A DNA stretch of 64,000 nucleotides from Actinokineospora diospyrosa (lineage in GTDB: Bacteria > Actinomycetota > Actinomycetes > Mycobacteriales > Pseudonocardiaceae), in the NCBI RefSeq assembly GCF_024171925.1, contig NZ_JAMTCO010000004.1, positions 291,428 to 355,427 on the forward strand, given 5' to 3'. A program made the position numbers and the translations under genes. The notes under the pieces are model-generated. The model was not told the DNA's origin. It saw only the letters and a list, made by a program, of their open reading frames with translations, and did not search any database. Of the stretch, positions 16,795-25,456 are shown piece by piece; position 1 is the first letter of the stretch, and each line of letters begins with the position of its first letter.

Positions 16795-17688
16795 TCACAG
16801 TCCATTGAGGACCTGCGTGAGTGCGGGGTAGGTGATGAAAGCGAGGAAACCGAGGAACAGCACCATCACCGGCAGGCTCAGCCGTTCGGTGGCGGCTTGG
16901 GCGTTGCCCTCGGCCTCGGTGATCTGGTGGGTGCGCAGGGCCTGGGCCTTGGCCGCGAGGGAGGCGCGGACCCGGGCGCCCTCGGTCCCGGCCAGGCTGA
17001 CCGACGCGGCCAGCTCGGCGAGCTCACCGACGTCCAACTCCTCCCCGAGCTGCCGCAGCGCGGCCCACGGGGTGAGGCGGGTGAGGCGGGCGGCGTCGAG
17101 GGCGCGGCCGAGCTGCTCGAACGCCCACCCCCGGCCCACGAGAACCGAGTCACCCAGGGCGGAGTCGACGCCCATGCCCCCGGCCAGTGTGATCCACACC
17201 AGGTCCAGGTAGGCCGAGAGCGCGTGGCGGAACCCGGCCCGCAGCTTCGCCGTCTGGGCGCGGGCGTTGAGGTCCGGGGCGAGAAACCCGACCACACCGA
17301 GCACGAGGCCGGCGACGAGCGGGAACTGGACTCCGAGCCCGAGCCCGGCCAGGGCGAGGACCGCGCTGGCCAGGGCAGGGAGCAGGAGCCCGGCCACGGC
17401 GAGGACCGCCTTCTCCGCCAAGTGCACCGACACCGAGCGGCCCGCGACCGCGAGGTCACGCGCCACCTTCCGCCCGGGCAGACCGAGCGCGCGCAGGGCC
17501 GGGACGGCGGGTCGACCCAGGCGCACGGCCCAGCCGGTGTCGTCGGTAGTCAGGATCTGCGCCGGGGCGACCGGCGCGGTGGCGGCGGCCAAGACCGCGC
17601 CGAGCGCCGGACGCGGCGGGACCAGGTACACCGTCAGCGCCCACAACCCGGCCCCCGCTCCCAGGCCGAGGGCGATGGGGGTGATCAC
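16795..17688 (-). CDS. tadC: TadC, pilus platform membrane protein
   Basis: GTG 17688 sits 6 bp after GGGAGG and overlaps the TadB stop (GTGA), giving 297 residues. It belongs to the type II secretion F/TadC family: an N-terminal helix (PIALGLGAGAGLWALTVYLV), two central helices (about 110-150), the GMGVDSALGDSVLVGRG cytoplasmic loop typical of T2SSF domains, ELAELAASVSLAGTEGARVR, and a final helix (LPVMVLFLGFLAFITYPAL). It acts with TadB as the inner-membrane platform driven by TadA. Confidence 0.87.
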   Translation of the reverse strand: MITPIALGLGAGAGLWALTVYLVPPRPALGAVLAAATAPVAPAQILTTDDTGWAVRLGRPAVPALRALGLPGRKVARDLAVAGRSVSVHLAEKAVLAVAGLLLPALASAVLALAGLGLGVQFPLVAGLVLGVVGFLAPDLNARAQTAKLRAGFRHALSAYLDLVWITLAGGMGVDSALGDSVLVGRGWAFEQLGRALDAARLTRLTPWAALRQLGEELDVGELAELAASVSLAGTEGARVRASLAAKAQALRTHQITEAEGNAQAATERLSLPVMVLFLGFLAFITYPALTQVLNGL

Positions 17689-18587
17689 GATCGGCCTCCC
17701 TGCGGTCCTGCCGCGGCGGGGAGAGCCGGGTCGATGGGTTCGGTGGCAAGGAAGCGGTCGGGTTGTTCGACTCGGACGACTCGGGTGAGCCAGGCGAACC
17801 CGGCGGCGAACAGGCCACCGATGCCGAGCAGGACGAGTTGGCCGGTGGCGGTGCCGTAGGCGGCCATGTAGTCGCGGTTGAGCACGACCAGCGCGGCGGC
17901 GAACGCCAGCGTGGTGCCGACGATGACCCGCACCGAGGTGCGGGTGCGGGCGCGCCCGGCGTCCACCCGCATCCGCATCGCGGCGTGCCCGCGGGCGGAC
18001 TCGGCCAGCGAGCCGAGCAGCTCGCCAAGCGCGCGGGTGGGCTGTTCGGCGGCCAGCAGCAGCGCGGCCACCACCAAATCGCCGACCGGGTCGTCCAGGC
18101 GCTCGCCCAGACGCCGTAGCGCGGTCGTGAGGCGATCGCCGCCCTCGAGCCCGGCGGCGAGCTCGCAGACCTCCGCTTGGATCGCCGCGGGCGCCAGCTG
18201 CGCGGTGGCGAGCACGGCCTGCTCCAGACCGGCGGCGGCGGAGAGGGTGTCGCGCAGCATCTCGGTCCACGAGGCGATGGCCTCGATCCGCGCCACCCGC
18301 CGGGCGTGCTCGGGGTCGCGGCCCAGCACCCGCGGCAGGAACCACGCCGCGAGCCCCGCCAGGACAGCGCCGACGACCCAGCCGGTGAGTGCACCGGTCA
18401 CCGCACCGGCCGCGGCGGCGATCGCGACGCGCGCGAGCCGCCGTGGATCGCCCGCCGCGCGAGTGCGGAGTCGGCGTCGCCGGGGTGTGGTGCCTCGCCA
18501 GCCCAGAACGATCAGCAGGACACCAATCCCGGTGCCCACCCCGAACAGGGCCGCGGCGGCAGTACCTGGTCCCAGGGTGAAGTTCAC
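17685..18587 (-). CDS. tadB: TadB, pilus platform membrane protein
   Basis: Start chosen at GTG 18587, which overlaps the TadA stop (CCGTGA); an earlier in-frame start at 18620 lies inside tadA and is less likely. The 300 residues carry an N-terminal helix (AAAALFGVGTGIGVLLIVLG), paired helices near 55-90, the cytoplasmic T2SSF segment (RIEAIASWTEMLRDTLSAA, then GLEQAVLATAQLAP) and two C-terminal helices. Partner of TadC in the platform. Coupling of TadA, TadB and TadC by 4-bp overlaps is the classic tad order. Confidence 0.87.
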   Translation of the reverse strand: MNFTLGPGTAAAALFGVGTGIGVLLIVLGWRGTTPRRRRLRTRAAGDPRRLARVAIAAAAGAVTGALTGWVVGAVLAGLAAWFLPRVLGRDPEHARRVARIEAIASWTEMLRDTLSAAAGLEQAVLATAQLAPAAIQAEVCELAAGLEGGDRLTTALRRLGERLDDPVGDLVVAALLLAAEQPTRALGELLGSLAESARGHAAMRMRVDAGRARTRTSVRVIVGTTLAFAAALVVLNRDYMAAYGTATGQLVLLGIGGLFAAGFAWLTRVVRVEQPDRFLATEPIDPALPAAAGPQGGRS

Positions 18588-20032
18588 GGCGTCCACCACC
18601 CGTCGGGGTCCTCGAGCCACTCGGGGTCGAAACCGGCCTCGATCAGGTCGTCAAGGGTGTCGCCGCGCAGCGCGCCCGCAACCGGCCGGGCCCTGCGGTC
18701 CGGGCCGGGGCGGTAGACCTCGTTGGACACCACCTGCGGGCCGTCGGCGCCCACGACCTCGCGCACCGAGGACACCACGCGGGTGCGGCGATCCTCGGCG
18801 CGGGCCAGGTGCACGACGAAGTGCACGCTGGAGGCGACCAGGAGGTTGGTGGCCTCCAGCGGAAGCCGTTCGGCGCCTTGGGCGGCGTAGGAGGCCAGCC
18901 TGGTGAACGCGATCCGCGAACTGGAGGCGTGCAGAGTGGCCATACTGCCGTCGTTGCCCTGGCTCATGGCGTTGCACATCGGGATGACCTCGGGCCCGCG
19001 GATCTCCCCGACGATCACCCGGTCCGGCGACATCCGCAGCCCCCACCGCACCAACTCCGCCTGAGAGACCGCCCCCTCGCCCTCCACATTGGGCTCACGC
19101 GACTGGAACGCCGTCACATCCGCATGGACCGCCGCGTCGTGATCCAGCCCCAACTCGAACGCGTCCTCGACGGTGACGATCCTTTCGAGACGATCCATCT
19201 CGCTGGCGAGGGCGCGCAGCATCGTGGTCTTGCCCGCCCCCGTCCCGCCGGTGATGAGGATGTTCTTGCGGGCCTTCACCAGCGCGCGCAGGAACGCCTC
19301 CAGGCTCGCGTCGATGGTGCCGCCGCGGCGCAGCTGCGCGAGAGTGGCGGTGAGGTAGCCATGACGGCGGATCGACAGCGCGGTCACCCCGCCCGCAGTC
19401 AGCCCCATCACCGCGAACAGCCGCTCCCCGCCGGGCAGTTGCAGGTTGACCGCTGGGGAGCCATGGTCGAAGCGCCGCTCCTGGCTGCTGGCGCGAGCCG
19501 CCAGCAGCCGCACCAGGTCGGTGAGTTCCTCGTTGGAGGAGGCGATCGGCCCGACCTGGGCCCGGCGGCCGTTGCTGTACTGGACGAAGACCAGGTCGTG
19601 GCGGTTGGCGTTGATCGTCTCCACGTCCGGGTCGTCCAACAGCGGCTGCAACCCGGCGAGGCCGAACAGTTCGTTGACGACCTCGTTGAGTACGCGTTGC
19701 TCGGCCTCGCGCGTCGGCAGCTGGCGGCCCGCGGCCAGCTCGTCCTCGGTGTGCGCACGCAACGCCTCGTCGAGGATGAGCTGGGCCAGCTCGCGACGCT
19801 CCTCGCGGGTGACGGTTGCCCCGGTGTGTTCCTGCTGGTCTGCCACCCGTTGGGGCAGCTCGGTGCTCAGCCGCTCCCGCAGGGCCCGCCGCAGCCGCAG
19901 CAGCGCCGCGGACGGATCGGCCTCGCCGCCCTCGGTGTCCCACCGCGGGTCGGCGGGCCCGCCGAGAGTGCCCAGTGCGGAGCGGGTGTGCGGCAGCGCC
20001 GCGAGGTGGTGGTGGTCGGTGGGGTTGGTCAT
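18584..20032 (-). CDS. tadA: TadA/CpaF pilus assembly ATPase
   Basis: A 482-residue protein from ATG 20032, overlapping the CpaE-like gene by ATGA. It has an N-terminal helical domain (LRRALRERLSTELPQRVADQ), the CpaF signature EVVNELFGLAGLQPLLDDPD, Walker A GGTGAGKTT (about residue 265), the Walker B region RVIVGEIRGPE and the His box MATLHASS. This is the secretion ATPase of type IVc (Flp) pili. It is soluble, forms a hexamer, and powers pilus extension through TadB and TadC. All motifs are intact. Confidence 0.93.
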   Translation of the reverse strand: MTNPTDHHHLAALPHTRSALGTLGGPADPRWDTEGGEADPSAALLRLRRALRERLSTELPQRVADQQEHTGATVTREERRELAQLILDEALRAHTEDELAAGRQLPTREAEQRVLNEVVNELFGLAGLQPLLDDPDVETINANRHDLVFVQYSNGRRAQVGPIASSNEELTDLVRLLAARASSQERRFDHGSPAVNLQLPGGERLFAVMGLTAGGVTALSIRRHGYLTATLAQLRRGGTIDASLEAFLRALVKARKNILITGGTGAGKTTMLRALASEMDRLERIVTVEDAFELGLDHDAAVHADVTAFQSREPNVEGEGAVSQAELVRWGLRMSPDRVIVGEIRGPEVIPMCNAMSQGNDGSMATLHASSSRIAFTRLASYAAQGAERLPLEATNLLVASSVHFVVHLARAEDRRTRVVSSVREVVGADGPQVVSNEVYRPGPDRRARPVAGALRGDTLDDLIEAGFDPEWLEDPDGWWTP

Positions 20033-20880
20033 ACCTGCTGCCCTCCGGAATGGATGGGATCGGCCTCGCGAGCGCACGCGACGCCGACGCCGACGCCGCC
20101 CGTGGTTGCCGCGTCGTGTGTTTCCTGCTCGGACACCGGCGGCTGGTGGCGCGCGGCGAGGTCGGCTGCGAGCTGGGAAGCGAAGCGCCCCAACGCCGAT
20201 CGCGTCGGACCGGTGCGCCGCCAGCGGGAGGCGCCGCGCTGACCGCGAAGGACGGCCGCGCCTTTCGGGTCGTGCGGCACGTGACCCCACGGGGGGACGC
20301 CGAGTTCGCGGGCGATCTCGGTGCTGGAGTAGCCGTCGCCGATCAAAAGGAGCATCGGGTTCGGGCTCCACCTGCTGATCACGGGCAACCGGCGGGGCAG
20401 GTGCGCCAGGTCGTCGGCGCCCGCGCGGGTCAGCAGCACGACCGCGTCGCTGGCGGGCACGATCGGCAGCGTCGGGGACCCCGGGTCCAGTCGACCGGCG
20501 TCGACGACGACCACGGTGTCCTGCTGTTCGGCCGCGGCCCGTAGGCCACCGAGTCCGCTCGCGGGGTCCGGGGCCAGGGCCGCCAGGGCGGCGCGGGCTT
20601 GGTCGGCGTCCGGTGGGGCCGCGACCACCGGCAACCCGCCGGGTAGCTGTTGGGTGTGCCGCCACACCAGGTCCGGGTCGTCCCCGGCGCGCCGCGCGGC
20701 GGCGGCCCACGACACCAACCCCGGGGTCGACAACAAGGAGAACCGCAGGGCGAGGTCCCCGCCGGACGGGTCGGCCTCGACCAACACCGTCCTCGCCGGA
20801 GCGGGCCAGCGGGCGGCCAGGGCCGCGGCGAGGGTACTCACCCCGGGCGAGCCCTTCAACGACAGCAGCGAGATCAGCAT
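20029..20880 (-). CDS. CpaE/TadZ-like MinD-family ATPase
   Basis: ATG 20880 shares one base with the upstream stop (TGATG); 283 residues. The N-terminus has a deviant Walker A of ParA/MinD type, SLKGSPGVSTLAAALAARW (Lys-Gly-S-P-G-V-S-T), then VLVEADPSGGDLALR and VVVVDAGRLDPGSP. In tad loci such proteins (CpaE/TadZ) place the pilus machine at a site in the cell. The first receiver-like domain of CpaE is missing, as is usual in actinobacteria. The last 60 residues are low-complexity. Confidence 0.8.
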   Translation of the reverse strand: MLISLLSLKGSPGVSTLAAALAARWPAPARTVLVEADPSGGDLALRFSLLSTPGLVSWAAAARRAGDDPDLVWRHTQQLPGGLPVVAAPPDADQARAALAALAPDPASGLGGLRAAAEQQDTVVVVDAGRLDPGSPTLPIVPASDAVVLLTRAGADDLAHLPRRLPVISRWSPNPMLLLIGDGYSSTEIARELGVPPWGHVPHDPKGAAVLRGQRGASRWRRTGPTRSALGRFASQLAADLAARHQPPVSEQETHDAATTGGVGVGVACAREADPIHSGGQQV

Positions 20881-21593
20881 CAGCTGCCCCCGGCCGCGAG
20901 CATCACGATCGACACCTGGCCCGCCGGGACCGCCGCGACCTGCCGGGCCGCCGTCTCCGCCAGCTGCACCGACACCACCGTCTCCTGCCCACCGCTGGGC
21001 TGGGTATTGACGCTGGTCACCACCGCAGGCCACACCACCCCACCCGTGGTGGGCGGCGTGGTCGCGGTCCCGGTCGGGCCGGGCACGAACACCACCGACA
21101 CCCGCGCACCGGGAGAGACCTCGGCCGGGAACTGTCCGGGCTTCAGGGCGAGCGCGGCGATGGCCTGGCCCGCGGCCGGGACCGCGGCCTCACCGACGGC
21201 CTCGGGGGTGAGCAGCGTCCCCGCCGACAGGCTCGTGGCCATCGGACGACCGACCACCGTGGCCGCCTGGTCCACCGGCACGACCGCGACGCCGGGGTCG
21301 ACCGCGACGTTGACCTGCCGCAGATCCTGCGCGGCGAGAACTTGCCCCACCGACACCGCGCGGGCCAGGGCGAGCACGGGCTGACGGTCACCTGTGCGCA
21401 GCGAGATCAGCACGAAAGCACCGACGCAGACGAGTACGAGCAGCACCCCGAGCAGCAGGTACGGGACGCCGCGTCGGCGTCCGGGGGTGCGCAGCCGCGA
21501 GGCCGCGGGTTTCTTGCGGTTCTCGGCCCAGCGGCCGTCGCCCGCGGTCGCGGATCTGCCGGTATCGGGGCGGAGCGTGGTGTTGGCAGACAT
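20880..21593 (-). CDS. CpaB/RcpC-like SAF-domain protein
   Basis: ATG 21593 with GGAGG 6 bp upstream; 237 residues. A basic cytoplasmic lead is followed by one membrane helix (VPYLLLGVLLVLVCVGAFVL), then a SAF domain (ALARAVSVGQVLAAQDLRQV, then AGTLLTPEAVG) and a C-terminal beta domain (ARVSVVFVPG, VVSVQLAETAARQVAAV). CpaB/RcpC proteins sit in the envelope and are thought to guide or modify Flp pili through carbohydrate or peptidoglycan binding. It is one base from the CpaE-like gene. Confidence 0.78.
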   Translation of the reverse strand: MSANTTLRPDTGRSATAGDGRWAENRKKPAASRLRTPGRRRGVPYLLLGVLLVLVCVGAFVLISLRTGDRQPVLALARAVSVGQVLAAQDLRQVNVAVDPGVAVVPVDQAATVVGRPMATSLSAGTLLTPEAVGEAAVPAAGQAIAALALKPGQFPAEVSPGARVSVVFVPGPTGTATTPPTTGGVVWPAVVTSVNTQPSGGQETVVSVQLAETAARQVAAVPAGQVSIVMLAAGGS

Positions 21594-21694
21594 GCCGAAC
21601 CTCCAGAAGGCATGGGGGTGGCGCGCCGCGACGCCGACACCAGCGCGCGGTACGGAGAGTTGAAGGTTGTGTGCGGTGGGTCAGGCGGTGGTGG

Positions 21695-22705
21695 TCAGCC
21701 GCCGCCGTTGTTGAGGACCTGCGACTCGGCCACCCGGAACGCCGCGGTCCCGGTCGTGGTCATGTCGGGGAACGTCCCGCCCTGGCCCGCACCGGACCAG
21801 GAGATTCGCCAGTGCACCGTCGCCGACACCGCGTATGCCTGCCCCGGCAGGCTCGTGGACGAGCGTCGGTAGACGTGACCGCACGTCGGTGAGGCGGCGG
21901 TCGGGTCGGCTCCCGCCTGGTAGGGCGTGCCGGGGCCGCTGCAGGTGACGGTGGTGCCGTCGCCCATCACCCAGGACACCGAGGTCGGGGTCGCGACCGC
22001 GGTCACCGAGACCCCCGGCACCGACGCCGTGGCCGACACCGGCCTCCAGCTGCCGGTCAGCCACATCCACGTCGGCAGGTTCACCAACTGGTCCGCCGCG
22101 GGGCTCGCCGCGATCGCGGGCGAGGGCAGCCGCAGCTGCCGGCGCGCGACCCGCGACAGCTCGGCGGGGGACGGCAGCAACGCCTCGCCCGGCGCCTGGC
22201 CGTCGGCCATCCACACCGGCGGCCGATACAACCCATGCGCCACACCCTCGCCGTCGCACGTCCACATGTACCAGGCGCCCTCGCCCTGCTGCGCGGCCCG
22301 CGCCACGGCAGGGCGGACCATCGCGGCCTGGACGACTCCGCCGGGCGCGGTGGAAGGGCGGTAGGCCGTGCTGATCACGCCCCCGGCCGGAGGCTGGAAG
22401 TCGCTGCGCACGTACCTGCACTCGGCCACGCTGTTCCCGCTGCCGCTGCTGGTGTCGCCCGACCCGCCCTGACCACCACCACCCGCACCCCCACCCGGCC
22501 GCTGCGGGGAACCGCCGTGCCCGGACGACCCACCCGGCGACCCACCGCCGCCGTTGCTGCCCGCCTCCAGCTCACACGCCGGGGTCGGGATCTGCCCACA
22601 GTCAGTGCTTCCCCAGCCGGTGTCCGCCAGCGCGGGCAAACCAGTCCCGACAAAGGCGAGCGCCGCGACGCCGGCGATGATCGATAAGCGCGTCCTGGTC
22701 AGCAT
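21695..22705 (-). CDS. Secreted Gly-rich protein of the tad locus
   Basis: A 336-residue protein with a clear signal peptide (RTRLSIIAGVAALAFVGTGL, cleavage near ALA-D at 27-28), a Gly/Ser-rich spacer (about 50-90), and a folded C-terminal part with Trp- and Cys-containing strands (GAWYMWTCDG, VSWVMGDGTTVTCSG, SPTCGHVYRRSS). The GDGTTVTCSG...CGHVY segment recalls PKD-like surface domains. Four to five Cys suggest disulphides. Its position just before the CpaB-like gene marks it as an exported pilus-associated protein, perhaps a tip or adhesin. Confidence 0.75.
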   Translation of the reverse strand: MLTRTRLSIIAGVAALAFVGTGLPALADTGWGSTDCGQIPTPACELEAGSNGGGGSPGGSSGHGGSPQRPGGGAGGGGQGGSGDTSSGSGNSVAECRYVRSDFQPPAGGVISTAYRPSTAPGGVVQAAMVRPAVARAAQQGEGAWYMWTCDGEGVAHGLYRPPVWMADGQAPGEALLPSPAELSRVARRQLRLPSPAIAASPAADQLVNLPTWMWLTGSWRPVSATASVPGVSVTAVATPTSVSWVMGDGTTVTCSGPGTPYQAGADPTAASPTCGHVYRRSSTSLPGQAYAVSATVHWRISWSGAGQGGTFPDMTTTGTAAFRVAESQVLNNGGG

Positions 22706-23283
22706 GTCCCCACCTCGTGAACGCCATAGTCAGAGATCTTCCATGAGCCGTCGGACTGTTTCTCGGCGATCGCATTGATCGCGTGCCGTCCGCCAGGATC
22801 CTTGTCCGCGAGTTCCCCGGTGTCGGCCCGGTATTTCAACCAGTTCGTCGAATCACCACAGTCGGAGACAATGATCTTTTTCGGCTCCGCCGCGGGCTCG
22901 GCCGACGACACGGTCGGATTGAGCACCGGCTCGCCCTTGGTCACGAGGCCGTTGTAGTGATCGGCGTACAAGCCCCGCGACAGGTTCGTCAACGCGACCC
23001 CCGTCGCATGCTGCCCCAGCTTCGCCGACCGCCAGTCCGAAGTGTGTCCTGCCTCCACGAAGTCCGCCCACATCCCCCGATATGCATCTAGTGCGGCCTC
23101 ACTAGCAGTCTCAAGCGACAACGAGGCACTGCTTGTGCTCGTCGCCAGAGAGGTCGTCGCCGGACTGATTGCCCTAGAGGCAGGTCCCGTGGAACTCTGC
23201 GGGCTGCACGCGACCAAGGTTGCGAAGGCAAGCACACTGACGATCGGGCTGTTGCGCCACGATCGAGCGATCCGCGCCGACAT
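22699..23283 (-). CDS. Lipoprotein of the tad locus
   Basis: ATG 23283 follows GGGGAGC. The 194 residues begin with a lipoprotein signal (SPIVSVLAFATLVAC, lipobox LVAC with Cys 26). A Ser/Thr-rich tether leads to a domain with an EAALDAYRGMWADFVEAG helix, GLYADHYNGLVTKGEPVLN and a C-terminal half SDCGDSTNWLKYRADTGEL, then GSWKISDYGVHEVGTC. The general form is NTF2-like, as in many actinobacterial lipoproteins. It overlaps the next gene by 7 bp. A degraded copy of its central part occurs at 38986-39046. It is the first gene of the leftward tad operon. Confidence 0.8.
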   Translation of the reverse strand: MSARIARSWRNSPIVSVLAFATLVACSPQSSTGPASRAISPATTSLATSTSSASLSLETASEAALDAYRGMWADFVEAGHTSDWRSAKLGQHATGVALTNLSRGLYADHYNGLVTKGEPVLNPTVSSAEPAAEPKKIIVSDCGDSTNWLKYRADTGELADKDPGGRHAINAIAEKQSDGSWKISDYGVHEVGTC

Positions 23284-23525
23284 GGACGCTCCCCTCTTCT
23301 TTGCCGTCTTGCCTTCTGCGACTCCATAGGTTTACACCCCAGCCCCCGGCCGACGGGAAAGTCGGAATGTGCTGACTTTGAAGTCGGGATGCTCCACCCT
23401 CACACCAGTTCACTCGATTGGCCTACGGTCAATGGGCCTTGCAATTCCCGTGCGTGTTACACAGGGCGACCGACTGGCCGTATCGAGCCGAAAGTCGCCA
23501 CAACGAGTGACAGGGGCGAAAGCCA

Positions 23526-24164
23526 TTGACTTACACGGAATTGATCGCTCTGTGGGGCCTGATCGGCATCGCAAGCGGCGGCGCGTTCGGCGCCGTGACA
23601 CGAAGCCTGCTGAGCTCAAGATCATTCGGGTGGCGAGCCTGGACGACGTCGGCCGCACTGACCGGCGGCACGTTCGTCCTGTTGGCGTGGCGGATAGACC
23701 AACCCCACCTTGTGCCGCCTTTGAGCTATCTCGCCGCGATACTCGTCGCCCTCGCCGCCGTGGACCTAGCGGAACACCGGCTGCCAAGCGCGATCATCCT
23801 GCCGAGCTATCCCATCCTCGGCGCAGGCCTAACAGCAGTAGCCATCCTCGACTCCCGCTACGCCAACCTCGCCATGTCCCTGACCGGCATGGTGACCCTC
23901 GCCGCGGCCTATCTGACCCTCGCGCTCACCACGAGCGGCCTCGGCGCAGGCGACGTCAAGCTCGCAGGACTCTTAGGACTCACACTCGGTTGGTACGGCT
24001 GGACAACCATCCTGACCGGCACCCTCCTCGGCTGGCTGCTGGCCGCGACAGCCAGATTCACCCTCCGCGCAACCCGACACATTGACCGCACAGCGCCAAC
24101 CCCGCTCGGCCCCCACCTAGGCATCGGAGCCATAGTCGCGTTGATCGTTCTCAACACGAGCTGA
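23526..24164 (+). CDS. Prepilin peptidase, A24 family (TadV/CpaA-like)
   Basis: TTG 23526, preceded by AGGGG, gives 212 residues and is transcribed divergently from the tad operon, 242 bp away. It is a polytopic membrane protein with about six helices. The two catalytic aspartates of A24 prepilin peptidases are visible: the first in VDLAEHRLPSAIILPSY and the second in the G-x-G-D motif GLGAGDVKLAG. It should cleave the pilin at 16559-16747 and the TadE/G-like proteins. It lacks the N-terminal methylase domain, as is usual for TadV types. Confidence 0.88.
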   Translation: MTYTELIALWGLIGIASGGAFGAVTRSLLSSRSFGWRAWTTSAALTGGTFVLLAWRIDQPHLVPPLSYLAAILVALAAVDLAEHRLPSAIILPSYPILGAGLTAVAILDSRYANLAMSLTGMVTLAAAYLTLALTTSGLGAGDVKLAGLLGLTLGWYGWTTILTGTLLGWLLAATARFTLRATRHIDRTAPTPLGPHLGIGAIVALIVLNTS

Positions 24165-24242
24165 CTGGCCGCAACACCGGCTTACCACTTCGCGTCTTCA
24201 CAAACAGCCATCACCGACAGTAGCCAAATCTTCCCTCTTGAT

Positions 24243-24258
24243 TCGAACGTAGGTTCGA
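24243..24258. promoter_or_regulatory. LexA (SOS) box TCGAAC-GTAG-GTTCGA
   Basis: A perfect palindrome TCGAAC-N4-GTTCGA, identical to the actinobacterial/mycobacterial LexA operator consensus. A second small dyad (GAGG-N6-CCTC) follows at 24262-24275. No damage-response gene stands next to it: only a 13-codon frame starts at 24279, and the MBL gene on the right points toward it. Confidence 0.8.
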
Positions 24259-24413
24259 TGATGAGGTACGGTCCTCACATGAGAAAGGCTCTGAGGTGCG
24301 CCGTTCAGTCGCCCGAGACCTAATCATTGCGCTTCTGCGGTAACACACCCGCGCACACAGAGTGACCGACCGCACTGAGTATCCGAGTGGCAGGCGAGCA
24401 GATGGTGTTGGAA

Positions 24414-24460
24414 AGCCCGTACACCCATTGGCAGGGCGATGACCTCCACGGACGGAGTCC
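24414..24460. repeat. Degenerate repeat shared with 38911-38956
   Basis: The segment starting AGCCCGTACACC and containing AGGGCGATG and CACGGNCG aligns with 38911-38956 with few mismatches and one gap. On the minus strand both read as an IALP-x-GVRA peptide, so they may be pieces of one lost small gene family. Confidence 0.55.
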
Positions 24461-24730
24461 GATACTCACCCAGGTTCGAGTTGACCTTGATCATCTGTTT
24501 CCCCAGGTCTCCGCCGCCGAACGGTGTGTGGTTGAAACGGGCTTGGACCTGACAGGTCGCGTACCCGGTCGGCTCCATGGTCGCTTCCGCGGCCTGCACG
24601 GCACCTGGCTAGGCGTGGTCAACTACGAGATTCGCTACGCGGACAACCGGTCCGATGTGGTTCGTCTGATCGACCAAGTAGTCCCGTTCTCGGCCCTGCG
24701 CAGATTCAGTCGCTAAGCCCCTGTTCACGT

Positions 24731-25453
24731 TCACGGTGAAGTCCACCGCCAACCGGCGGACGCGATCGTGGTCGGGATCGCGGTTGGTTGTGTGGTGGTG
24801 GGGTTGAGGGTGGGGGCGAGATGGGTGAGTAGTAGGTGGTGGGCTCCGGCGGTGAGGGCTGTGTGTGTGGCTTGGTCGGGGGTGGTGTGGTGGGGGCTGG
24901 GGGTGGTGGTTCCGGCTTCGCAGATGAAGAAGTCTGTGTGTTGTGCGAGGTCGATGAGGGCGTCGCAGGGTCCGGTGTCGCCGGAGTAGGCGAGGTGGGT
25001 CGTGGCGTTGTGGATGCGGACACCGTAGGCGGGGATGGAGTGTTGGACGGCGCGGGTGGTGAGGGTGAGGTTTCCGTGTGTGGTGGTGTGGTGGTCGTGT
25101 AGTTCATGGGTGTCGAAGATGCTGTCGACGAGGGTCGTGTCGGGGGTGCCGGAGAGCATGTGGTTGAGGCGTTGGGCCCATCCGGGTGGGCCGTAGACCT
25201 GGATGCGGGGTGCGTGGGGTGTGTTGAGTGCCCAGTTGGACCAGGCCAGCAGGTCGGCGCTGTGGTCGGGGTGCAGGTGCGAGATCCACAACGCGGTGAC
25301 CTGTGCGGGCGACAGGTGTTCCTGCAGGGCGGCGAAGGTTCCGGAACCGCAATCGAGCACGATATGGGTGTCGCCCTCACTGACCAGGTACCCAGAACAC
25401 GGCTGGCCCGGTCGTGGGTAGGGAGTGACACATCCCAGCACGAGGAGTTCCAC
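24731..25453 (-). CDS. MBL-fold metallohydrolase
   Basis: GTG 25453, 3 bp after the preceding XRE-TPR gene; 240 residues. The metallo-beta-lactamase fold metal motif is visible as SHLHPDHSADL (H-x-H-x-D-H, about residues 59-64), with a later His in TRAVQHSIPAYG, Asp in LAYSGDTGPCD and His in LLLTHLAP. The spacing matches RNase Z/phosphodiesterase-like MBL proteins. The substrate cannot be predicted. Close coupling to an XRE regulator suggests its activity is needed only on a signal. The C-terminal 60 residues are unusually rich in Thr/His/Pro codons (ACC, CAC). Confidence 0.85.
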   Translation of the reverse strand: MELLVLGCVTPYPRPGQPCSGYLVSEGDTHIVLDCGSGTFAALQEHLSPAQVTALWISHLHPDHSADLLAWSNWALNTPHAPRIQVYGPPGWAQRLNHMLSGTPDTTLVDSIFDTHELHDHHTTTHGNLTLTTRAVQHSIPAYGVRIHNATTHLAYSGDTGPCDALIDLAQHTDFFICEAGTTTPSPHHTTPDQATHTALTAGAHHLLLTHLAPTLNPTTTQPTAIPTTIASAGWRWTSP

Positions 25454-25456
25454 CGG

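Larger units (their letters stand above)
24165..24730. other. Intergenic stretch with SOS box and sequence relic, no intact gene
   Basis: About 565 bp between the convergent prepilin peptidase and MBL genes. It holds a perfect LexA-type palindrome at 24243-24258 and a segment at 24414-24460 that is also present near 38.9 kb. The only reading frame just downstream of the LexA box is a 13-codon peptide (ATG 24279). On the minus strand 24324-24599 reads as a short open frame with an IALPMGVRA motif, probably a relic. Confidence 0.55.

Noticed and set aside
24387..24716. Possible 109-residue plus-strand gene
   Set aside because: Has an ATG-like start region but overlaps the shared repeat at 24414-24460 and shows no conserved domain; the opposite strand looks as good, so it is kept only as a relic.
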